In this document: piece by piece, positions 37,101 to 44,285 of the stretch | Numbering within the stretch: the first letter of the stretch is position 1 | Layout: each line of letters begins with the position of its first letter | Source of the DNA: Mesostigma viride | Lineage: Eukaryota > Streptophyta > Mesostigmatophyceae > Mesostigmatales > Mesostigmataceae | Length of the DNA stretch: 60,000 nucleotides | Direction: 5' to 3' | NCBI GenBank assembly: GCA_009746045.1 | Contig: RPFO01000130.1 | Location: forward strand, 645,808 to 705,807 | Notes under the pieces: model-generated | Told to the model about the DNA's origin: nothing | What the model saw: the letters and a program-made list of their open reading frames with translations, nothing else | Databases searched by the model: none | Made by a program: the position numbers and the translations under genes

Positions 37101-39791
37101 GACCTGTTCATGCTGTGCACCTACAGCCTGATCGCCACCAGCTTCATCGTGTCTATTGTGCTGCTCAAGGTGGGCACGGAAGCGCCTAGTAGAACGAATA
37201 CAACCGGCAGTATCTCTGTGTAACATGTTCTATCGGTTTATATGATTAACGAATATATCATTAACGAAACTTTAGAACGAATACTACCAACAGCATTTGT
37301 TTCATATAACATGCTGCTTTTGGCTGGGTCTACTCCAGCATATAAATCTTTCACCCTGCATACATAGAGCATTCATATAGCTAATTGGTGAGCTATGCTC
37401 ATTTTGTACTACATAGTATATGATTACCATGCCGAGCTGGGAATATGAAACTGCACCTTATTGTAGCTCACACACAAGAAACACTTAATTCATGAGTGCT
37501 TGCACCTGTACCCATGCCTCCCAGCTAGTGGGTGGCTGGGCAAGGTGGTTGCCATTAGAGGTAGGCTTCCATTCTAGGGAAGCGGTGGGAACTTGTTTCT
37601 TTCGGATCTACTAGGTGATTCATCACACTCATATCGTTCTGCACACACGCCTACACTTTTTTTGGAACTGTGCTGCAATATGGGCGTATATATTTTCAGA
37701 CCAATGTTACCTGGGTTGCACAGTCGGCGGCCTATTAGAAAGGTTACATGTGATTGCTGGTTTCGTGTAGGGTTTAGGGTTTAGCGTTAAGGGTTTAGAC
37801 TGACTACATAGGATAGCTGGTTTTGTTGCCATACTTGCTGGGCGCACGTACAAAGGGCAAACTGCATGCATGTGTGCTACTATCAAGCAAAGCACATTCA
37901 TCAAATATATGCTTGCCCTCTTTAATTTGCACTTGACACTTTGTCTGGTGCTGCTCATTTCATCTCCGCGCTGGTTGCTGCTCATTTCATCTCCGTACGG
38001 CACAACGATACATCCAGCACTTTGCACCGGCAGTATGGGCACTGCGTCAAGTTATGCGCTTGTATTTACTGTGGCTCCTTGTCATTGCTATATTGCCATT
38101 TTTATATGGATCGATGGTCGAGCATGCAGTATGAGGAGGTGGAGGAGGAGCGCCAGCACGTGTACCGATTTGGCGTGTTTGTGCAGTGGATGATGACGCC
38201 TGCCACGCTCACCGTCATATTCACGGGGTGAGTCTGACAGCACCTACTATTAACAGCTGCGGAGATTGGAGTTTGGAGGGTAGGTCAGAGCTTCAGAGGT
38301 CTAGGGACCATTACAGTCCGTTACGGTAGGGGTTAGGTGTCAGCCAATGACAGAGCAGTGTGAGCGCAATGTTCAGCTGGGCCTCGGGCATCATCGCGAT
38401 TTGTTACGTACTGGATTTGCATGAAAATTTGCATTATAATGGCTGAATGTCTTCTCGTATAATGTATAACTGAGTCGAAAATTTGTTTACCACTCCTAAA
38501 TTAAGGAAATGTGGAAGTCGGTCATAGTGGCAGTCAAATGTCAGCATGCAGTCGGTCAATGAACGCAAACGATCCGATCGGAGAAATATGAAATGAAGCA
38601 TGGAATGTATGCGCCTTCTTGCATAGTGAGGCACTCGATGCTGTTGCATATAATGGCCACATCTGTGACAGTCTCCTTCTGCATCAGTTTGCTATAACCA
38701 TGCTCCTATGTCTCTGCCTCATTAGTAAGGCCACATTTCCCCTTGCCCAATGGCTACCAATAATGGCAGGTGACACGATAGAGCTGGGCATCACTAGCCC
38801 GCCCGCCTGCTGTGGTCCCTGCTGATGTCTGATCCTAATAATAACAGTTATGGTACAACCAAATCCAACCTGCAGATGGGTCGGGCTGAGCGTGATGCTG
38901 CTGGTGCTGGTGGTGCTGCTGGCAGCATTTGGATGGTGGGCCACGACGCCACAAAACTGGCTGCAGGTGAGCTTTTACACCGGAATCGCTCTCAGAAGCA
39001 TACTCTTATATGTAGTAGGACGTCCCAGGGTCTTGCTGCCCACAGTCTTCCTCTGGTTCAGGCGATCGATCCACATCTGATGTCGTAGTTCTAGTGACCA
39101 CTAAGTCCATTTATGATCCTTTCACACCTGAGTCCAGTCTCCAGCGTTTTCATACACCGGGTCTCCATCAGATAACTATTTAGTATCACCTGGCATGTTG
39201 TAGATAATAATTGCATTTGTGTGACTGCATGTAGATGGCTCAGTGCCCATTGGTTTATTTATTTGAGCTTTTCCTTGTTATGACGATGTGACAAGATCGC
39301 AATGTGCTGAGCCATATATATGGCCGACATAGTTGACAGTAGCTGCATGCCAGCTATCATGGATATTACCATGACCTTACTTGGTTCCTTGCCCTCCATC
39401 CATGGTCCTGGTTTGTTGCCATGCATTTCGGGTCACGTGGCAGTTTAGGAGGTGTAGTTGTGTTGATTGCATGGCTTGGTTGGTATAAACCTTACCTCTA
39501 GCTAGCATGGGAGAAACATAGGAAATCCTTATTAGGCATGCTACATGCTACCATCGATATTGCTATGCACATACTTACAAGGCTGGCCATGCTCGAGGGA
39601 CGGTGAAGGCGTTTACGATGTGCACACGCCTGTGCACTTTCTGAACATATTCAGCATGGTTTTGGTGCATGTTGGCTGGCAGTTGAAGCGTTGTTGTGTT
39701 TCCTTGTTGCTTACCGAGTGGTCCTTATGGCCGTGTCAGGTGGTCATATAGGAAACCCATCAGCTTGAGCAGTTCTTGTCCCATGCAGTGA
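16126..39791 (+). CDS. Cys-less (Pro-loop) pentameric ligand-gated ion channel subunit
   Basis: Membrane channel subunit of the Cys-loop/pLGIC superfamily. Exons: start uncertain-16378, 19013-19082, 19781-19958, 20626-20690, 21376-21427, 23336-23377, 28827-28876, 31489-31531, 31849-31981, 37042-37169, 38130-38227, 38876-38966, then TGA at 39789. All junctions are GT-AG and in phase. The extracellular domain carries VSVGVYVLNV, GTFDIDFYMYF and the signature loop FGVDTRRYPFEHHALE: the invariant Asp and Pro are present, but both disulfide cysteines are replaced (Phe and Leu), as in bacterial and protist members. NYSRFVFTIHVERP leads into M1 (FFPPLAILLALWLLASLPL), then M2 (ESRATVAGSSLVATVMY), M3 (LTLADLFMLCTYSLIATSF), a charged M3-M4 loop and M4. 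In-frame ATGs lie at 16063, 16126 and 16264; 16126 places the hydrophobic LVLPVLLLLSG segment as a late signal peptide. The ligand cannot be inferred. The length of about 355-400 residues suits the family. Confidence 0.88.
17197..18660 (+). repeat. 26-bp minisatellite in channel intron 1
   Basis: About 56 units of CAGCCGCCTCATGCAGCGAC followed by ATCACG. Variants swap A/G in GCGRC, C/T in CACG/CATG and A/G in CCRCC. All three forward frames are open for over 500 codons, purely because the unit lacks stops. Confidence 0.97.
19083..19245 (+). repeat. Copies of channel exon 2 and its donor
   Basis: After exon 2 ends at 19082 (donor GTGAGTACAC), TTTTACATGTACTTCTCGTC with the following CGGCTGGGGAT recurs at 19145-19177. 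A more diverged TTTACTTATTCTCCAACTGG copy lies near 19208. GTGAGT-like strings recur between them. Confidence 0.8.
19558..19692 (+). repeat. Two copies of channel exon 3 acceptor edge
   Basis: The true acceptor CCCGCAG|CCTGGACGCGG is at 19780/19781. CCCTACAGCCTAGACGTGGC followed by a match through GACTCCTGCTTCCC lies at about 19643-19690. A more decayed GGTCGACTCCTAATCCGCTA copy lies near 19579. Confidence 0.75.
19723..19780 (+). repeat. (AACC)n tract abutting a 3' splice site
   Basis: About twelve AACC units run to within eight bases of the exon 3 acceptor (CACCCCGCAG), supplying its pyrimidine-rich region. Confidence 0.85.
20356..20526 (+). repeat. Degenerate ATGGTATACRAATACA repeats
   Basis: Irregular tandem units of about 16-20 bp in channel intron 3, rich in TATAC. 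Confidence 0.7.
21747..22130 (+). repeat. 93-bp tandem repeat in channel intron 5
   Basis: Four near-identical 93-bp units (TATTGAGTAT recurs at 21761, 21854, 21947 and 22040). Each unit contains related sub-blocks starting GTGACCGATGTC or GTGGCCGATGTC, pointing to an older unit of about 30 bp. Confidence 0.9.
22229..22297. other. Perfect 32-bp inverted repeat (hairpin)
   Basis: Left arm 22229-22260 and right arm 22266-22297 are exact reverse complements separated by CCTCA. It lies on the transcribed strand inside channel intron 5, so the pre-mRNA could form a perfect stem. Confidence 0.95.
22397..22630. repeat. 28-bp tandem repeat
   Basis: About eight units of TACTCTCTGGCTGTCTGATA followed by GCATACAG, with some shortened or altered units. 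Confidence 0.85.
23876..24278. mobile_element. Foldback element
   Basis: Arms 23876-24047 and 24094-24278 are imperfect reverse complements of about 175 bp (for example GGCGCAAGTGTGAAGTGGCG, with its complement in the right arm) around a 46-base loop. No coding potential or clear target duplication was seen. It looks like a non-autonomous DNA element, and the 71-bp satellite starts about 90 bases to its right. Confidence 0.7.
24372..27704. repeat. 71-bp satellite, about 47 copies
   Basis: Head-to-tail units beginning CCGCATTACTACACCAAGAT. They are nearly identical; the only recurrent difference is A/G in ATCRCCGC. The unit includes the interrupted palindrome TGCATTGCACACAAATGCA. It lies in channel intron 6. 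Confidence 0.98.
28149..28721 (+). repeat. (GGGT)n and poly(G) tract
   Basis: About 115 GGGT units, with slips at 28385-28400 and 28480, followed by G-runs to about 28721. It is G-rich on the channel gene's sense strand and ends about 105 bases before the exon 7 acceptor. Confidence 0.97.
29366..31127. mobile_element. Element with long inverted repeats
   Basis: Left arm about 29366-30008 and right arm about 30412-31127 are diverged reverse complements with many indels, around a 400-base centre. Paired examples: GAGGCGTGGTCTCTCATGCTC against a near complement in 31010-31040, and AAAGAGGGCCGTGGAGGAC against 30660-30690. Both arms translate to related peptides on opposite strands (KVTVSQD near 29490; RRVTVSQDEHERP near 31010), so the arms may derive from a coding gene. 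The right arm alone has (ATA)n GTAGCCG tandem units at 30710-30795. It lies in channel intron 7. Confidence 0.7.
31375..31488 (+). repeat. (CCCG)n/(CGCA)n/(CACA)n tract abutting exon 8 acceptor
   Basis: Simple repeats (about 31375-31480) run into CCACCGATTGCAG, the 3' splice site at 31488. Confidence 0.85.
32938..33316. mobile_element. Inverted TTAGCTCT...GCGCCG...TTGCCACCTG repeats
   Basis: TTAGCTCTAAACAGCGCCGG...TTTGCCACCTG at 32938-32974 is mirrored by the complement of 33279-33316; a direct relative lies at 33165-33205. These could be terminal repeats of one or more DNA transposons; boundaries are not settled. Confidence 0.45.
33080..33190 (-). repeat. tRNA-like A/B-box segment (possible SINE)
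   Basis: On the minus strand TAGCTAAGTCAGCT (A-box-like) is followed by a GACCT...AGGTC stem and GGTTTGAATCC, one base from the B-box consensus. No acceptor stem or CCA end was found, so it is not called a tRNA gene. Confidence 0.3.
33350..33485 (+). mobile_element. Dispersed coding-like repeat, copy 1
   Basis: Encodes RYKAARKYRWKEDVKIRRRQ. The same DNA family recurs on the minus strand at 36240-36430 (ERIQGACRWKEEAQIKRRL). I do not recognise the protein with confidence; a DNA-binding protein of a cut-and-paste transposon is possible. Confidence 0.4.
33625..34690 (+). mobile_element. 5'-truncated LINE (copy A), RLE-type 3' region
   Basis: Encodes the C-terminal part of a non-LTR retrotransposon polyprotein: a CGSC...HYIAC (CX2CX9HX3C) knuckle at about 33787-33840, then a region homologous to RPDITVLDY...LLIDV of copy B that resembles a restriction-like endonuclease. 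Frames shift at about 33936 and 34290, so it is dead. The 3' end CTCGGCAACTTATTCTC...AATGAATATA is shared with copy B. It is inserted in channel intron 9 in the sense orientation. Confidence 0.8.
34754..34798 (+). repeat. (CT)n/(TA)n simple repeat
   Basis: CTCTCTCTCTATATATATAT followed by another CT run, about 65 bases past the end of LINE copy A. Confidence 0.9.
35690..36430 (-). mobile_element. Decayed element, minus strand
   Basis: The 3' sequence at 35700-35800 (AAAGCCAACGCTAACTTAAG) resembles that of LINE copy C at 40010-40090. Inside are a coiled-coil-like reading frame (36109-35858, containing KKTEELLHSD) and a relative of the 33350-33485 repeat at 36240-36430. It may be one composite element or two nested remnants. 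Confidence 0.45.
37769..37799 (+). repeat. Short interstitial telomere-like motif
   Basis: TAGGGTTTAGGGTTTAGCGT followed by TAAGGGTTTAG: about three TTTAGGG-type units with one break. Confidence 0.55.
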
Positions 39792-39834
39792 CCCCCAACC
39801 TTCAGAATGCGCTGTCTTCAGTGTGCAAGTCATA

Positions 39835-39839
39835 TGTAA
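39835..39839 (+). promoter_or_regulatory. Candidate TGTAA poly(A) signal of the channel gene
   Basis: TGTAA occurs 44 bases past the TGA at 39789, supporting 39789 onward as the terminal exon. The same bases could instead be read as a GTAAGT donor, see the finding on the C terminus. Confidence 0.45.
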
Positions 39840-39974
39840 GTGCTTTGCATGTCAGTTCGCTGAGGGCTTTGATAAAAAGTAATATGCTAATGTGGCCAAA
39901 TGAAAACTGAAATCTTCCTGTAGCGTCTTGGAATGGCTGTAGCCTGCATGGGCAGCTTTGGCCGGAATGGCATC

Positions 39975-41310
39975 AAAAGTTAGTATGCTACATATATGTA
40001 TTAAAAATAATATTTACTTACATGAGAGTGAGGGCACCCAACCCAGCATTTGCAAACAAAGCCAACGCTAACAAGAGATACCACGACAAAATATATAACT
40101 ACAGCCGGCATGGGACACTCGATCCACACCGCAGAATGAAGTAAAACATCCTAATAACCGTGCTGCACCGCAAAGTCAGCCCGCGTGCGGCGGAGCAAGA
40201 TGTCAGCCATAGCCCGGGTAAGCGCTACCGAAAGGCGTTGGCGCCAGTCCGACGTCCAGGTCCGCGCCGACCACACACACAAACACATCCAGTGGAGTCT
40301 CACATCCGTGGGACGTGTCCCAATTCGGCGAACTTGGGACAAACTCACGAAGGTGGGACGTCCCACCTTGGTGAAATCATGTCCCACCTTTGTGAGTTTA
40401 GGAAAATGGGGTGTCCCACCTTCGTGAGTTTGGGGAAATGGGGTGTCCCACCGACATGAGTTTAAGAGTCCCACCTACGTGAAATTGTCCCACCGCTGTC
40501 CCACGGATGTGAGACTCCTCTGCAAGAGGCCCGCTGGCCCTCCAGGTCCAGGCGGTCCTCCCGAAGCCGGCAGCACTCCTTGAAGAATCCGGCGATCAGG
40601 GTCCGCCGGCCATGGCCCCGAACAGTCGCCTCCAAGACAAAGGGCACCACGCAGTGGTGCCCGACGTCGCCATAGGCCGTGAGCTTGGCCCGCTCAGCCC
40701 GATAGGCCGTGATGCCCGCCGGCTGGGATGCACCAACCACATGGAGAGCCAAGGGGCGAGCCACAGAAACGTCGAGCAAGTGCCGGCCGCCTCCCTCAAA
40801 GACTTCCAGAACCACATTGTCAGGTCGGTGGTTGGGGGAGTAGAAAGCCGCGCCGTCCGCATCCTCAGACCGGATGTTCGCGTCAGGGGGAAACAGACCG
40901 GACCATGGGGAGCACCACTGTCAGGAGGACTGTGTACAAGTACAAGTACCAGTTCTGATTTAGTTGGCCACCCATACATGATAGGTAGTGGGTCCCAGTG
41001 AGGTCCAAGGCCTGCCCGCAGCTACACCACAGGGCCGCCCTGCGGGAACAAAACGTTGCGGGGTGCCCAAAAAGTTGGTGTCGCATGCAGCGCCACTGGG
41101 TATAGTGACTGGGCGCCAGGACAAACGGGGGGGGGCATGGGGAGAGCGCGGAGGTAAGCCAAGCCCACATTCCGCAACGAGAGTGAGAACAGCCACGCGC
41201 GACCCTGGGCATTGAGTGAGGGCATAAAAAAGAGCCATCCAATCTGCCGTGTGCAGAGTACCCGCGTAGGTTTTCTGGTTGTTATCGATGACGTGGGCAT
41301 GCAGGGAACG
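39975..41310 (-). mobile_element. 5'-truncated LINE (copy C)
   Basis: The minus strand encodes, in broken frames, the same C-terminal region as copies A and B: AHVIDNNQKTYAGTLHTADW near 41300, LDLTGTHYLSC near 41000, HLLDVSVARPL near 40765 and RQRLSVALTRAMADILL near 40210. Its 3' tail (TTGGGTGCCCTCACTCTCAT) differs from that of A and B. The frame is interrupted by the insertion at 40294-40518. Confidence 0.75.
40294..40518. mobile_element. MITE-like insertion with perfect 21-bp terminal inverted repeats
   Basis: GGAGTCTCACATCCGTGGGA plus C at 40294-40314 is exactly reverse-complementary to 40498-40518. The 225-bp interior is made of repeated GTCCCACCTTCGTGAGTTT-type units in both orientations and has no coding potential. 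It splits the copy C reading frame between the CLREDRLDLEGQ and VWSARTW segments. I could not identify a certain target-site duplication. Confidence 0.8.
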
Positions 41311-41389
41311 CTGCAGGTAATATATATAATTTCGCCCCAGGGGGACTGCTCTGCATTGCTTCCCCGCAGCTATCCCGGGGGCATTCAAT

Positions 41390-43125
41390 GGTGCGGGCGC
41401 GTGGTTTCTTGTGCCTGGGCGACCCTGTGGGTGACCCTGACTACGTCGAAGAGGAGCTCCGGGCCACCGTGGAATAGCGCACCCATGTCCTCGAGATCGA
41501 CTTGGGCGCGCCTCAAGGACCCCCAGACCAAAGGGCTCCTCCTCTGGTTTTGCGCCCTCCTGCTGGTGGTTCACTGGCTCCGTGGCGCTCCCCCCCACTT
41601 GGTGCGGCTTGCCGCGGAAGGCCACGACGAGCGCATTCAGGCCACCTTGCAGGTGCTCCTCCCCCGCCCTAGCCTGCCAGCTCACTCCATGCGCTTGGCC
41701 ACCATCCCCTGCCGCATGGGCGGGTGTGGGCTCACCCGTGCCGCCCGCCTCGCCCCCGCCGCCTTCCTTGGCTCTGTTGCTCAGGCCTGGGCGGAGATCC
41801 GCCGCGGTTGGTCCCCAGCGCCGTCAGCGCCATTCCCGACTTGGTCACCCCATCCCCCTTCCCCTGTGTGCAGGCTGTGCAGGATTCTTACCTCGGGATC
41901 CAGCAGGCCTGCGACCTCGTCCGCCCCGCCCAGGCCGTCCACCATCGCCTGCCCCGGGACATGCCCGGCGTGTCCACTGTCGTCAGTCCTAGTGTCTTCC
42001 CTGCCTGAATTCATGAAAAACAACAAAAGACCTTCGCGGGTATACTACACTGTGCCGACTGGATGGGTCTGCATGCGAGCTTGAACGATCAGGGAAAGGC
42101 TTGGCTTCACTCGGTTCCCCTTGAGGGAAGCGTGGGGTCCGCATTCCTGCGCGCCCTCCCCATGAGCCCTTTGTTCACGCTGGTTCCAGCCCTTTACGCC
42201 ATCGCTCTCCGCCACCAGCTGTTTGCCCCGCAACCTCTCATCACGGCGGGTGCGTCCTGCGGCAGCTGCGGGCTTGCTCTGGATACTACTGGGACGCACT
42301 ACATCGCGTGCATGGGTGGCCAGCAGAACCAGAGCTGGTTCCTCTATCTCCATTCCGCTCTCCTCCGGCGGCCGGTATGCGCCTTGGTTCGGTCGGCCTT
42401 GCCCTGAAAGTCTCCACCTGTCCACCAGATGTCAAGTGCGAGGACGCGGATGGGGCCGCCCTCTACTCACCCAACCACCGCCCCGACATTACCGTGCTTG
42501 ACTACGGCGGGCAGGGTTGCCACCTGCTCATCGATGTCTTCGTGGCTCGGCCGCTCTCCGGTCGCCACATCCTCCGGGCGGCTGCCTATGGATGCCGGCG
42601 CTGCTGCCGATGTGGCTGAGCGCGACAAGTTTGCCTCCTAAATTACGACAATGTGGGGCCCCACCGGGTCATCCCCTTTCTCCAGTTGAGGAGTTCGGGG
42701 CCATGGGCCCCAAGACAGCGGAGTTTTTCCACGAGTGCTGCCAGCGGCGTGAAGACCGCCTCGACCTCGAGGGTCAGACCGCCACGTGGTCTGCCCGCAC
42801 GTGGCCCTCGTATTGGCGGCAGCGCTTGTCACTCGCCCTCGCACCGTGGCTGATGTGTTATTCCGCCGCACCCGGGCTGACTTTGTCGCGACCCATGCGG
42901 TCTAGATCCCTCCCAGGCCTGCATGGTGGGCCAGCAGCGATGTTGCTGCGTGCCGTAGTTTTGTGATGTAGTTAGTTGCACCCTGTGCAGCTGGCGTGAT
43001 CCTTGGATGCCCATGTCAGATTCCTATTAATTTCTTTAGGGTTCTTCTTCTTTGCGGGTTTTTCCTTATTATGTTGCATGCCCCTCTCACCTCGGCAACT
43101 TATCATTCTCAATGAATATATATTT
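41390..43125 (+). mobile_element. 5'-truncated LINE (copy B), longest
   Basis: Starts within the region after the reverse transcriptase (PSLPAHSMRLATIPCRMGGC near 41680), then the CGSC...HYIAC knuckle near 42260, RPDITVLDY...LLIDV near 42480-42535 and ARTWPSYWRQRLSLAL near 42795. Frames are broken at several points (for example 42407 and 42640). The 3' end GCAACTTATCATTCTCAATG matches copy A; coding identity with A is high, suggesting recent activity. Copy C lies just upstream in the opposite orientation. Confidence 0.8.
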
Positions 43126-44181
43126 ACCCGTTCTGGTGCATTGTATTAATTTATTCGTAAACGTGCAAGAGTGGCAATGAAATCGCCAAATCTAGCAAGT
43201 CACAATGTTGCACAACTTTGGTGTGCCGTTTGGTGTGTAAGTCGCCATTAGCCACTTTGCGGCCACCGCCTGGGGCTGATGATAAGGCCAGCCACGCCAG
43301 GTAATGCTGAATTATAAGCATAATTAGTTAATTGATGTTTCGCCTTGAATATTCTGCCCACCGCACGCAGTACGTTCGTGTGCACATATATCTAACAACA
43401 TCTCTAGCTCCGGCCTTGCTTTGGTTTGCTTTGCATGCATCACTACAAAACACCAAATTTATTACTATACAACATGTGTGCTAGCTCATGCAATACGGTG
43501 GAATAACACAGACTTATCTAGATACCACATATTACCACGTAATGGCCATTTTATGCTAGGGTGAGCACACTATGGGAATTCGCAGAGCCAGCCCATAGCA
43601 ATCATCAGCCCTTGCTCTACCTCCTGTTGCCAACAAGGTGCATGGGTGGGTGGGTGGGAGGCAAAAGAAATAACCTTCCTGTTTCCCTATAGAATGGCAG
43701 CCCCCCTTTTATGGCGACCACCTTGCCCAGCCAACCACTACCTGGGTGGCATGGGTACGGGTGCCACTGAGCACCATTGAAAATGATTTTTTGTGTGTGT
43801 GCTATACGGCGTTGCATCCTCAGCTCAGCACGTTAGTCATAGATGCAATGAGCATAGTAGCGCACCAAATCGCTGACAGTGCGTAACGTTCATTAGGTGT
43901 GACATGCAGCTTGGACGATATTTTTTAGAATCTAGGCAGGCTGTGGATCATTTTGACCCACAAATCTCCCAGAATTTTACGCACTTGGTTGGCCGATTGA
44001 ATGCATGAATAGCTAGTCGTGATACAAGTGCAGCAATAATAGCAATCGGCAATCATGTGCTAAGTATTTTATCAAGTTACTTACATGAGATTCTGCGCTG
44101 TTGCTGTAGATCAACGAGGTTGTCGCTACATCATTGCACTGATTGTTACAAGGAAACGTTGAGATTGACAGTTCCTTACAC
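43126..44181. other. Intergenic, nothing recognised
   Basis: AT-richer sequence without conserved coding. It contains a short GTGGGTGGGTGGGTGGGAGG run at about 43642. Confidence 0.5.
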
Positions 44182-44285
44182 GGAGCTATCCAAAGAACAC
44201 GAACTTGAGGTAAACATATTTTATTCAACCTAAGATTGAATAAAAGATGTAGTTTACCTCAAGTTCACGTTCTTTGGATAGCTCC
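44182..44285. other. Near-perfect 48-bp inverted repeat
   Basis: GGAGCTATCCAAAGAACACG...TTATTCAA (44182-44228) pairs with TTGAATAA...CTTTGGATAGCTCC (44236-44285) around a 7-base loop, with a few mismatches and bulges. Confidence 0.9.
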
